The notes beneath the pieces were generated by a model. That model was not told the origin of the DNA and did no database searches. It saw only the letters and a program-made list of their open reading frames with translations. Positions 17,457 to 26,240 of a stretch of DNA of 62,335 bases are shown here, in pieces (the first letter of the stretch is position 1; every line of letters begins with the position of its first letter). The stretch is from NCBI GenBank assembly GCA_021604105.1, contig BQIW01000014.1:1-62335 (forward strand), in the 5' to 3' direction. The position numbers and the translations under genes are program-made. Origin of the DNA: Nitrospirales bacterium. GTDB taxonomy: Bacteria > Nitrospirota > Nitrospiria > Nitrospirales > UBA8639.

Positions 17457-19003
17457 ATACACTTCCCATGGTTTGGTCTGAGGCGGAACGTCTGTGGCCT
17501 GAAAAGATCGGGCTCGTCACGGAGAGGGAGCAACTGACGTATGCGGAACTCGCCAGGCGTATACGTCGCCTATCCGGCCAGTTGATTCGACAATGGGAAG
17601 TCCGGCCCGGGGAGGTCGTGGGAATATTGGCGCCAAATGGCGTTGAGTTCGTGCTCACTTATTTTGCGGTGACAACAATTGGCGGAATCGTTCATCCTAT
17701 TGATGAACGTCTTAAATCTGAGGAAATCCGATTTCTCCTTGAGGATTCCGGTGCACGGTTTGTTATCGTCCACCAGGCGCTTTGGGGAAAATTTGCGAAC
17801 GTGTGGAATGTTCTCCCTGCGTTAGAACGGGTCATTGCTGTTGGGGATGTTGGGGCAAATGTCGAAAGTTTTCATACGTGGGTGCAAGGGTCAGCCGTTC
17901 CTGACATTGCGGGGGCATTAGAATTGTCTCCTGCTTCTGATGATATCGCGGAACTCATGTATACCTCAGGAACGATAGGCAATCCGAAAGGTGCCATGCG
18001 CTCGCATGCCAATGTCAGAGCCGCGTCCAGAAATGCACGACGAGCGTTCGGCTATCGGCACGACGATGTTATTGCGATTGTTATGCCACTCAGTCATTCA
18101 AGCGCCCTAGTCAGCCAGATGCTACCCATGGTTGAGGTGGGCGGCAGAATTGTGCTGGTGGAGCGATTTGATGCTGCGGACCTCGTGGCGAGGATTCGTG
18201 GGCAGGCTGTGACCTGCTTTCGTGCGGTTCCTGCTACGTTTAAAATGCTGATGGTCTATCCAGAGTTTAATGCTGATCACCTGCCATCTTTGCGGTTGTT
18301 GATGAATTCCAGCGCTGCGATCGACCCCAAAACCCATTGGGAAATCAAAGCGCGTTTCCCGGATGTGGATTTGGTCAATTCTTATGGCCTGACGGAGGCC
18401 TCCACCTGCACGATCCTAACCGACGCCATGGCTCGGGAGCATCCAGATTCCATTGGCGTTCCGATCCCCGGTGTTGAAATGTCCGTTGTGGACGATGCCG
18501 GGTGCGTTGTCGATGACGGGATTGAGGGCGAGTTGTTTGTGCGCGGTCCGCACGTGTGTCATGGCTACCATAACCTCCCCAATGAATCAGAAGCGTTATT
18601 TGCTCCGGGAGGCTGGATGAGAACCGGAGACATGGGCCAGAAAGATTCCGAAGGCCTTTTTTACTTTCACGGTCGCAAAGCCGACGTCATTAACTGCGGC
18701 GGGAGAAAGTATGCACCGGTGGAAGTGGAAAACTGCATACGGGAACTCACAGAAGTTGCCGAGGTGGCTGTACTTGGTGTGCCGCATCGTGTCCTCGGCC
18801 AGGTCGCCAAGGCCTTTGTGGTCTTTCGGGATCGAGCATCTGTGGATCTTAAAGCCGTGACCCGGCATTGTACCCGATATCTTCCGAGTCACAAAGTCCC
18901 ATTTTATGTCGAGTCCGTCGACGTGCTGCCGAAAAACAGCCTCGGCAAGATGCTGCATCGTGAGCTTAAGGCGGAGTCACACGTCGCGTTTCAAAAAAAA
19001 TAA
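17453..19003 (+). CDS. Adenylate-forming acyl/aminoacyl ligase (AMP-binding, ANL superfamily)
   Basis: This 516-residue protein carries the A3 P-loop at residues 169-177 (MYTSGTIGN, then PKG), A5 region NSYGLTEAS, A7 MRTGDMG, A8 GRKADVINCGGRKYAPVEVE and A10 with the catalytic lysine K499 in NSLGKML. These enzymes activate a carboxylic acid with ATP and load it onto CoA or a carrier-protein thiol. The gene overlaps the acyltransferase gene by 4 nt and is followed 21 nt later by an acyl carrier protein gene, so loading of that carrier is the simplest reading. The acid itself (amino, hydroxy or fatty) cannot be told from the sequence. Confidence 0.9.
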   Translation: MNTLPMVWSEAERLWPEKIGLVTEREQLTYAELARRIRRLSGQLIRQWEVRPGEVVGILAPNGVEFVLTYFAVTTIGGIVHPIDERLKSEEIRFLLEDSGARFVIVHQALWGKFANVWNVLPALERVIAVGDVGANVESFHTWVQGSAVPDIAGALELSPASDDIAELMYTSGTIGNPKGAMRSHANVRAASRNARRAFGYRHDDVIAIVMPLSHSSALVSQMLPMVEVGGRIVLVERFDAADLVARIRGQAVTCFRAVPATFKMLMVYPEFNADHLPSLRLLMNSSAAIDPKTHWEIKARFPDVDLVNSYGLTEASTCTILTDAMAREHPDSIGVPIPGVEMSVVDDAGCVVDDGIEGELFVRGPHVCHGYHNLPNESEALFAPGGWMRTGDMGQKDSEGLFYFHGRKADVINCGGRKYAPVEVENCIRELTEVAEVAVLGVPHRVLGQVAKAFVVFRDRASVDLKAVTRHCTRYLPSHKVPFYVESVDVLPKNSLGKMLHRELKAESHVAFQKK

Positions 19004-19024
19004 TAAAAAAAAAGGACTGACATT

Positions 19025-19285
19025 ATGTCAAACACACATGCGAGGGTAATCGAGTTTCTGTCAGTCGTCCTACAGGTGGATATCCCCACGGATATTGACG
19101 ATCTGCAACGTCGGGAATTCTCCGAATGGGATTCTATTAACCATCTGCGCCTGATCATGGAACTTGAAGAAATATTAGGTGTGACCCTTGAAGATGAACA
19201 AGCCGCAGACCTGTCGTCATCCAGGCAGATTGAGGCGCTGTTCACCAAGCACGGAGTGACGTTACCTGACGAGGCGTCCGCGTGA
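19025..19285 (+). CDS. Acyl carrier protein
   Basis: This 86-residue acidic protein has the carrier-protein pattern with the phosphopantetheine attachment serine at S37 in EWDSINHL, followed by the helix LRLIMELEEILGV. It should be modified by a phosphopantetheinyl transferase encoded elsewhere and carry the acyl group activated by the upstream AMP ligase. It is too short to contain any other domain. Its last four bases overlap the GTG start of the next glycosyltransferase gene (GTGA), so it belongs to the same transcript. A dedicated carrier within an EPS operon recalls DltC in D-alanylation, but the neighbouring acyltransferase is a hexapeptide type rather than an MBOAT. Confidence 0.88.
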   Translation: MSNTHARVIEFLSVVLQVDIPTDIDDLQRREFSEWDSINHLRLIMELEEILGVTLEDEQAADLSSSRQIEALFTKHGVTLPDEASA

Positions 19286-20391
19286 GGATAGGTATATGTG
19301 CCAGAACCTGGGGGGAAAACGGCGGTATCGGTGTGTATACCCGAAGCGTTATTCCTTCGATGTTGAATCTAGATGCAAGAAACGAGTATCACATTCTGTA
19401 TTCTCACAAGGCGCATCTTGGATCGCTTAAGGGCACGGATCGCGTTCGTGAAGTGTACCTGCCTGCCAAAGGCAAGTGGATGTGGGATCAATGGGCGGTG
19501 CCAAGGTATGCCCACCGGGAAGGATTGGACATGATCTTTCACACGAAATTCGCCATCCCCTTCCTGGCAAGATGTAAAACGGCCATGGTGCTTCATGGGA
19601 CCGAACGGTTTGTTTATCCAGAATTTCATCAGTCTGCGGATCTCTGGTTCTTTAAAACAGTTTACCCCCAGTTCCTAAAGCGGGCTTCACTTATCATTGC
19701 GGTATCGAAGCGAGCAAAAGAGGATATCATTTCGTACATGGGTATTGATCCGGAAAAAGTAAAAGTAGCCTATCTCGCTACTGATCCCATGTTTCGATCC
19801 ATCAGTGATCCAGAACAGTTGGAGGTTGTTAGAGCAAAATATAATCTTCCGCGGCGATTTATTCTGTTCGCCGGGCATATTTACCCTGGTAAGAATTTTG
19901 GCCGGTTATTGGAAGCGTTTTCCACGGTGAGAAAGGATATGAATGTTCACCTCGTCGTAGCAGGAGGGATGCGCTGGAAGTACCAGAATGACCTGAATGC
20001 AATTGAAACGCTGGGACTCAAGGAGAGTGTGCATTTTGCCGGTTATGTCCCACAGAATGAGTTGGTGGCGTTTTACAATCTCGCTGCTGCAACAGTGTTT
20101 CCTTCACACTATGAAAGTTTTGGACTCCCAAATATCGAGTCAAATGCTTGCGGTTGCCCTTTAATCACAAGTCGTACAGGAGGAATGCCCGAAGCAGCAG
20201 GCAATGCCGCCATGTATATCGATCCACTGGACGTGGCTGATATTGCGAATGCCATGGTCCGAGTGCTGACCGATGAGGACCTCCGACAAACCCTTGTTGC
20301 CAAGGGGTATGAAAATGCTGTTCGTTTCTCCTGGGAAAAGACGGCGAGGGCCACATTGGATGCGTTGGAGTGGGCCGTTGCTCCTGCGTAA
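19282..20391 (+). CDS. Glycosyltransferase family 4
   Basis: This 369-residue GT-B enzyme begins MRIGICARTWGENGGIGVYT (GTG start), with the N-terminal gly-rich loop. It has a C-terminal donor domain with FAGHIYPGKNF, VVAGGMRW, FAGYVPQ and the GT4 EX7E motif ESFGLPNIE. It likely adds a mannose- or rhamnose-type sugar to the lipid-linked unit. It is coupled to the acyl carrier gene by a GTGA overlap and its 3' end overlaps the start of a NodB deacetylase gene. The acceptor and donor sugars cannot be inferred. Confidence 0.92.
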   Translation: MRIGICARTWGENGGIGVYTRSVIPSMLNLDARNEYHILYSHKAHLGSLKGTDRVREVYLPAKGKWMWDQWAVPRYAHREGLDMIFHTKFAIPFLARCKTAMVLHGTERFVYPEFHQSADLWFFKTVYPQFLKRASLIIAVSKRAKEDIISYMGIDPEKVKVAYLATDPMFRSISDPEQLEVVRAKYNLPRRFILFAGHIYPGKNFGRLLEAFSTVRKDMNVHLVVAGGMRWKYQNDLNAIETLGLKESVHFAGYVPQNELVAFYNLAAATVFPSHYESFGLPNIESNACGCPLITSRTGGMPEAAGNAAMYIDPLDVADIANAMVRVLTDEDLRQTLVAKGYENAVRFSWEKTARATLDALEWAVAPA

Positions 20392-21523
20392 TGATAATTT
20401 GATTATTCTAAAATGCAAGAGAAGCTTTGAGAAGAATCGTAACGAACTGTTTGGATTGGGATTCGGACAGTACCCGGCATTTGTACGCTCGGATGTACAA
20501 CCGGATCAGATACCGGTATTTCAATTCCATGATGTCTCAAGGGCCACGCTCGAACCGGCTTTGGAGTTCATTGCCCGAAATCACTATGTAACCTTAACGG
20601 GAGATGAATATTACCAACGGGTAATCGGTGCATTACCAAGACAGGAGCGTGAGGTGCTGCTGACGTTCGATGACGGTCAAGCGAGCCTCTACTCAGTCGC
20701 CTTTCCCTTGCTCCGTAAGTTTAAGCAAAAAGCCGTCGCCTACATTGTTCCTGGGCGCGTTCCCGATGGAGACGAGCCTCTGCATGGAAATGACACGGAA
20801 AGTGCACTTTGCAGTTGGCTGCAGATACGCCAAATGCATTCAAGTGGTGTCATCGATATCCAGTCCCACTCTCTATACCACCATAGTATCGCCATCTCCA
20901 CGAGGATTGTGGATTTTACGAGACCTGGAATTTCGACTTCTTTTCTGGAGTCTGATCTCGCGCCGATTCATCCAGGAAATAAGAATAGGTTTTGCCCGGA
21001 CCTTATTAATACCTGGGGCCTGCCAATCTACCAATGGAGTGCCCGTATGGGTGTCCATCCAGCGTATATTGAACACACGCAGATTTCAGAAGCGTGCATC
21101 CGGCACGTTGCCGACCATGGCGGAGAGGCCTTCTTTCACAGTCGAGGTTGGCGACGTCAACTCAAGACCATTATGAAGGACGCGCAAGAGAAATTGCTTC
21201 CTGCACGATTCGAAACCGTCGGAGAGCAGCGAAATGCCATCCTCACGGATCTACGTGAGTCGAAGGCGGTCATCGAATCCAGGCTGCCAGCGAGCCGTGT
21301 GCGGCATTTCTGTTTTCCATGGTACAGGGGGTCTGCCCTGGCAGTTGAGCTTTCCCACGAAGCTGGATACGTCACCAACGCTTGGGCTAGTCTCCTGCCA
21401 AGATTTGTTAATCCTGCCGAGACCCAACCTGTCCCCATTGCTCGGCTTCAACCGAAATACATCTACAGACTTCCAGGTGTTGGACGCCGACCATGGTGGA
21501 GGCTATTAGGCGGAGGGGTATAA
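20360..21523 (+). CDS. NodB-type polysaccharide deacetylase family protein
   Basis: This protein of about 387 residues shows a NodB start (LLTFDDGQASLYSVAFPLL, first Asp pair), a DIQSHSLYHH metal-His motif and a later FCFPWYRGS block. These mark a carbohydrate esterase family 4-like deacetylase with a long insert. No signal peptide is seen. The start is uncertain: ATG at 20360 lies inside the preceding glycosyltransferase gene with a GAGG about 10 nt upstream, and TTG at 20378 is another choice. The overlap suggests coupled translation. It may deacetylate an amino sugar of the repeat unit, or be a divergent family member acting on another ester. Confidence 0.8.
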   Translation: MRWSGPLLLRNDNLIILKCKRSFEKNRNELFGLGFGQYPAFVRSDVQPDQIPVFQFHDVSRATLEPALEFIARNHYVTLTGDEYYQRVIGALPRQEREVLLTFDDGQASLYSVAFPLLRKFKQKAVAYIVPGRVPDGDEPLHGNDTESALCSWLQIRQMHSSGVIDIQSHSLYHHSIAISTRIVDFTRPGISTSFLESDLAPIHPGNKNRFCPDLINTWGLPIYQWSARMGVHPAYIEHTQISEACIRHVADHGGEAFFHSRGWRRQLKTIMKDAQEKLLPARFETVGEQRNAILTDLRESKAVIESRLPASRVRHFCFPWYRGSALAVELSHEAGYVTNAWASLLPRFVNPAETQPVPIARLQPKYIYRLPGVGRRPWWRLLGGGV

Positions 21524-21628
21524 GGACTGTTTGTGATGTTGAAGGGAGTAACGGGCAAGGCCGAGATGTTATTTCCCTCCATTTTATTCGGGAGAGCATT
21601 TTGCTTCCCATAAGAGAATCGCTTTTTT

Positions 21629-23134
21629 ATGAATGAGGATGACAAAAGCCATGCTGGGACAGGATTGCGGATATTCCAGAACTTTGGGTATTTAACTGTC
21701 GGCAAGCTCCTTGCCGATGGAGCCACATTTTGGTTCTTTATTGTCCTCGCGCGTACGTATGGCCAGGAGGGCATCGGGCAATATTCATTTGCAATGGCAT
21801 TGACGAGTGTGCTTGCGGTTTTTGCCGATTTCGGCATCCATAACCTGTCCATAAAGTATCTGAGCCGCGACAGAGATCAGGTGACGAACTACTATGGACG
21901 TCTGTTGGCAGTGCGTCTCTTGCTATCGGCCACCGTTATATCTGTGTTGTTGGTGATGACCGCTCTGTTCCCCTTCCCGGAGGAGATGAAGCTCCTCATC
22001 ATAGTGATCGGAGCCTATCAAGTCTTTCTCACACTTGTGGATGGATTTGGAGCAGTATTTGTCGCCTGGGAGGATATGCACATCACGAGTCTTCTTGAGG
22101 TCTCCCTTCGAGTTACCACAGCCCTGGCAGGCATCGTGATAGTTTACTCGGGAGGAGGTCTGATACTCGCAGTATCTGTCCTGCCAGTTATGACTATTCT
22201 TCATGTTGCCCTTGGCTATCATTTAACCCTGAAGCGTTGTGGGGCGCTTCATATTGCTATCACGGTTGCCGAGGCTCGTCAGATTTTATGCGAAGCTTTC
22301 CCCTATGCCATTCATTTTTTGTTGGAACTATTCTCTTCTAGAGTGACTTTGTTATTTGTTGGTTTCATGCTTGGTGTTTCCGCTACCGGCCTCTTTAATG
22401 CAGCCTATCGATTAATTGTCGTACTGTTGTGGGTTCCTATATTTGCCGGCTATGCAGTCTTTCCGGTTGCGTCTCGTCTTCATATCAGTTCCCCGAAACA
22501 ATTGCAGGGCCTGCATGAAAACACGCTAAACTTTGCAATTATTATCGGTCTCCCGATGTCGGCGGGTATCTGGCTGATTGCGCCAAAATTGATCGAGCTG
22601 TTTTATGGGATAGAGTTTTTTGAGTCAATAGGGATATTGCGCTGGCTCGCCTGGCTCGTCGTCCTGGGTTTTCTAAAGACTATTATGCAGATTTTTCTGA
22701 CAGCGTGTGATCGTCAGATGACGGTGACGAGAATTCAATTCCTGGTTGCATGTATTGGAAGCATCCTCCACTACTGGCTTATTGCGAAGTTTGGTTTGCA
22801 AGGGGCAGCCGCCGCGATTCTCCTAACGGAAATACTGCTCATTGTAATTCTTGGCAGTCGGGCTAATGAGTTGTTTAATTGGAAGAGCATCGCTAAGCGA
22901 GTTGTAATGAGCAGCACTGCAGTTGCAGCTTTTCTGGTGCTCTTAATGGTTTGGAACGAATTTCCATTGCCCGTCACCATATTGAGCTCCGTCCTAGTAT
23001 ATTGCGGAGTGCTGTTGCTTTTCCATGACATCCGACAGAATGAGCTTCGACTGTTTCTCGACTACTTGCCCTATAATCGCCACAACCAGAGTGATTCCTC
23101 CAAAAAGCCAGTTACCAAAACCGGCAAGATCTAA
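21629..23134 (+). CDS. Lipid-linked oligosaccharide flippase, Wzx-like (first copy)
   Basis: This 501-residue polytopic protein has about 12-14 membrane helices, starting with GYLTVGKLLADGATFWFFIVLAR and the family-typical YGQEGIGQYSFA. Charged residues fall in helices as expected for MOP-family Wzx proteins. It should flip the undecaprenyl-linked repeat unit to the periplasmic side. A second, different Wzx-like protein is encoded at 51835-53316. The gene follows the deacetylase with a 105-nt spacer and is followed by a GNAT-like gene after 25 nt. Which sugar unit it moves cannot be told. Confidence 0.9.
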   Translation: MNEDDKSHAGTGLRIFQNFGYLTVGKLLADGATFWFFIVLARTYGQEGIGQYSFAMALTSVLAVFADFGIHNLSIKYLSRDRDQVTNYYGRLLAVRLLLSATVISVLLVMTALFPFPEEMKLLIIVIGAYQVFLTLVDGFGAVFVAWEDMHITSLLEVSLRVTTALAGIVIVYSGGGLILAVSVLPVMTILHVALGYHLTLKRCGALHIAITVAEARQILCEAFPYAIHFLLELFSSRVTLLFVGFMLGVSATGLFNAAYRLIVVLLWVPIFAGYAVFPVASRLHISSPKQLQGLHENTLNFAIIIGLPMSAGIWLIAPKLIELFYGIEFFESIGILRWLAWLVVLGFLKTIMQIFLTACDRQMTVTRIQFLVACIGSILHYWLIAKFGLQGAAAAILLTEILLIVILGSRANELFNWKSIAKRVVMSSTAVAAFLVLLMVWNEFPLPVTILSSVLVYCGVLLLFHDIRQNELRLFLDYLPYNRHNQSDSSKKPVTKTGKI

Positions 23135-23159
23135 CGCAGTTACAAGGGACATTTGCAAA

Positions 23160-24236
23160 ATGCGCATTAGAACTCTCCGTAATAACTCAGAGCTGGATTC
23201 GATCAAAGATGTGTGGGAAACATTTGAAGCGCACCCGAATGGCCCTACTGTATTTCAGGCCTGGACCTGGAACCGGATCTGGTGTGATCGGGTACTGGCT
23301 GAAAACAGAAACATGAGATTGGCTGTCAAGCTCGTTGAAGATTCCGCAGGTCGGCCCGTGGCCATTCTTCCTTTTTTTGAACAGGCAATAATGGGCTCGA
23401 TGCTTCAGGTGACGCAGTTTCTTGGGCACCGGATGTCCACCTATAACGATATACTTCTTGCTGATCCGAATGACATGGAGCTATGCAAAGAAGTTGTTGC
23501 GTCTCTTTGCTCCGACACCCAAACAAACGGCTGCATTCATCTTCGGCAAATGTCGGATGAGTCAGTTTTTGCAAAGGGACTCATTGATCGCGGGCTTGCT
23601 GAGCCACAGTGTCAGCGCGCTTGGGTTGATGCTGACCCAGAGGTGCCGGATCCATTATCACGGGTCAGTAAGTCACGGAGAAAACATATTCGTCGCGCGG
23701 AGCGGAGTCTGCGTAAGAAGGGCACGGTTGAGTTTCGTGTGTGTCGGGGAAACGAGTTCACGTCTGCCTTTGACGAATTGATCAATTTGCATTACCGACG
23801 ATTCTCGCACAAGCGTAAGGAAACGAACCTCACGAGTCAGAACGTAGGCTTTCTCAGGAATGCCGCCGCCACGCTTAGCAGTAAAGGCCAGGCTGAAGTC
23901 CTCCTGCTCCGATGTGACGATGTGACGATAGCCGGGGTGTTCCAGGTTATAGATCGGAATCGTTACTATTCATTACAATCAGGATTCGATCCTGAATATG
24001 CTGATTACTCACCGATTTGGTTGCTCGACGTAGAAAGTATGCGCAGAGGATTCACAGAGCTTGGCTGTACACGTTACGAACTAGGAGCGGTATACAATGA
24101 GTACAAATATGGTTGGAATCCTTCGTTAGGCATGAGTTATGTCGCAAGTTTTAATGGCGATAACTGGCTGTCTCAAATTGCGCAAAGTGCATACCGCTAT
24201 AAATTCAGGAGAGACGCCAAACGTTTAGGGGTGTAA
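23160..24236 (+). CDS. GNAT/FemAB-like acyltransferase (Acetyltransf_6/BioF2-like)
   Basis: This 358-residue soluble protein has the two-lobed GNAT layout of CelD/BcsL/FemAB-like enzymes: N-terminal WNRIWCDR, a basic RKHIRRAERSLRKKG stretch, YYSLQSGFDPEYADYSP and ELGAVYNEYKYGW near the end. Relatives transfer acyl or aminoacyl groups in cell-surface polymer synthesis. The start at ATG 23160 with AAGGGA upstream avoids overlap with the flippase gene; a longer frame upstream looks like an artefact. Together with the upstream acyl-activation genes it may use a carrier-bound acyl group, which is inference. A second FemAB-type gene occurs at 50631. Confidence 0.8.
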   Translation: MRIRTLRNNSELDSIKDVWETFEAHPNGPTVFQAWTWNRIWCDRVLAENRNMRLAVKLVEDSAGRPVAILPFFEQAIMGSMLQVTQFLGHRMSTYNDILLADPNDMELCKEVVASLCSDTQTNGCIHLRQMSDESVFAKGLIDRGLAEPQCQRAWVDADPEVPDPLSRVSKSRRKHIRRAERSLRKKGTVEFRVCRGNEFTSAFDELINLHYRRFSHKRKETNLTSQNVGFLRNAAATLSSKGQAEVLLLRCDDVTIAGVFQVIDRNRYYSLQSGFDPEYADYSPIWLLDVESMRRGFTELGCTRYELGAVYNEYKYGWNPSLGMSYVASFNGDNWLSQIAQSAYRYKFRRDAKRLGV

Positions 24237-25348
24237 GAGGTAGTATGGCCAGCTTTATTACGAAAGTTGTTTCAACAGTCTGCGCGCCCCACCTGAAATG
24301 ACACAGTAAGCCACCTTTTCCATTTTCGAGCTCTATAGGGTCATTTTGATATAGCAGGCCAGTGGCACACTGGCAGAGCATCCATCAAATGGGGGCTAAG
24401 GAAGCCAGATAGGGTATTTGTCCCTGTCCACTCGAGTGATTTAGAAAAACGATGGTTTGCTTAACGTGGGATTGCAACTGGATTATTATCGCATGAAGGA
24501 AAATCTGACCCCCGATTTGAAGTACTTAGAAGCGCTGTGCAAACCAGGGTTACGGGTTTTATACGTGACATACTCTATTGGTGTTTCACAACCGTTGTTA
24601 ATGTTGCGCCGCTTTGTGACCGATTATGAATTTTAACTCATTGAGTACAATGCGCACGGCTTATTTTTGCAAGATGGAGATGAATAATGAATCGGGGCGA
24701 GGCTGCTTGCAGTCTTTAAAGTTTGTGCAAGGATCTTCTGGCTTCTGTTGGTGGTGCCCTGGTGACGAGGAAATGGAATCAGGTAGCAGAAGCAGAGCGC
24801 ACGTAAGGTCAAAGCCCGGGGCCATGTGGTCGCAGTGGTCTTCCAGACTATCGACTTAAGCAAATATTCGTTTTATGGTAAATACTGATTAAGATTATTG
24901 TTACGGGATCTATTCTCATCTCTGGTTCTTAGCTGTGGAAGGCATGCACCGAGAGGTTTGAGTTGTGGGATGCATGGTCTGTTATGTAAATGCCATCGTC
25001 TTTGATGGATACAATTAAAGTTGGAAGTGTCGACGTCCACGAGCTAATTTAAAAAATTTGGTGCCGACAGTACCCTCAATCCCTTAAGAGGAAAAGCATA
25101 TCGTGTGGTATTCGGCAACGCCGGGGTATTAGGAAGGCCTATCCCAAGCTGGCTACTCGCAGGTTTCAGTGAGGGACTATTGAATATTACATGGCTTTGT
25201 GAGAAGAGCGTTGAGGGAAATATTGGGCGATACTTGGTTTAACGTTTGTCAGGAAATTTCGACTGACGCGGAAACGCATGTCTGACACCAATCTGGTTTT
25301 CCTTTGCGAGGCGCATGGCCAAAATAGTGAGAGGTACGAAGACATACA
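24237..25348. other. 1.1-kb gap with scattered gene debris
   Basis: No intact gene is supported. A 47-codon frame at 24493-24636 ends in VTYSIGVSQPL, faintly like the VSYAIGVAEPL block near the C-terminus of S-adenosylmethionine synthetase, so this could be a decayed metK piece. No other frame is convincing. The gap separates two gene trains and may mark an old recombination joint. Confidence 0.3.
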
Positions 25349-26107
25349 ATGGGTGATGATTTACCTGGAGTGGAATACTGGGACTCCGATGATGCGCTGC
25401 GAGACTATACCAAGCCACCGGAGCTTATGGGTGGAGAGAGGCTGGCGCTTAAGGATGTTTTTGCAAACGACCTCTCGGGTAAGAAAGTGCTCGATCTCGG
25501 CTGTGGTGGAGGCCGTACCAGCGTCATACTACGAGACATGGGGGGTGAGGTCATAGGGGTTGATATCAGTACGAGGTTGATCGGAGCGGCACGACGCCGA
25601 TTTCCAGATATTGACTTTCAGCTTGGTGATGCGGTCAATCTGACCTATCCCGACGCAAGCTTTGATTGTGTGTTGTTCTCATTCAATGGTTTGGACTATT
25701 TGTATCCTTTGAAGGCGCGGCTGAAGGGCATTGGTGAGATATGGCGTGTTCTGCGACCAGGAGGCGTGTTCATTCTCTCCTTTCACAATCTTTCATCATT
25801 CATGTTTGGGTGGTACCAGTTCATGCGGCCCTGGAAGCTGGCCTTTCGAGCCAAACACATCCTTCTCGGAAACTTTTTTAAGCCCGAGTGCTTTCTGTTG
25901 GAGCCGGACAATTTCGGTATGTGGGGGTACCATGCTTGGCCGCACAAGTTCCGTGAGGGCATGGAGGCGAATCAGTTCGAAGTCATCGGGGTCTATCCGA
26001 ATGATCCGGTGCTTGGCTGGTTGCAACAAACAATCCGGAGTACAGTGATGACGCGGCTGTGTGACCCCTGGCCCTATTATGCGTTTCGCAAGACTGTCGT
26101 TAAGTAG
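25349..26107 (+). CDS. Class I SAM methyltransferase
   Basis: This 252-residue protein carries VLDLGCGGGRTSVIL (motif I), VIGVDIS (post I), FQLGDA (motif II) and EIWRVLRPGGVFILSFHN (motif IV/post), as in ubiE/bioC-like small-molecule methyltransferases. A hydrophobic patch around FMFGWYQFMRPWKLAF could contact the membrane. It may O- or N-methylate a sugar of the repeat unit; the acceptor is unknown. It is followed after 133 nt by another methyltransferase-fold gene of PRMT type. The 5' ribosome-binding site is weak; the start is set by the first ATG of the family-typical N-terminus. Confidence 0.82.
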   Translation: MGDDLPGVEYWDSDDALRDYTKPPELMGGERLALKDVFANDLSGKKVLDLGCGGGRTSVILRDMGGEVIGVDISTRLIGAARRRFPDIDFQLGDAVNLTYPDASFDCVLFSFNGLDYLYPLKARLKGIGEIWRVLRPGGVFILSFHNLSSFMFGWYQFMRPWKLAFRAKHILLGNFFKPECFLLEPDNFGMWGYHAWPHKFREGMEANQFEVIGVYPNDPVLGWLQQTIRSTVMTRLCDPWPYYAFRKTVVK

Positions 26108-26240
26108 TTTAATGGAAATAGTCTGGTCATCGGAGGAAAAACATATATTATTTGGGCGGTGTGGCCGTCCAAAAGGGCGCGCCTTTTTAGGGGTAGAGTG
26201 AATATTAGTAAACTCAGTTATTGAAGGTAAGGAGACAAAA

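Noticed and set aside
24626-24859. 77-codon plus-strand ORF in the 1.1-kb gap
   Set aside because: Composition and neighbouring frames look random; no family is recognised.
26150-26200. GC-rich palindrome AAAAGGGCGCGCCTTTTT as a possible terminator
   Set aside because: The stem is short with only a weak loop and it lies within the spacer between two genes that may be co-transcribed; not a clear terminator.
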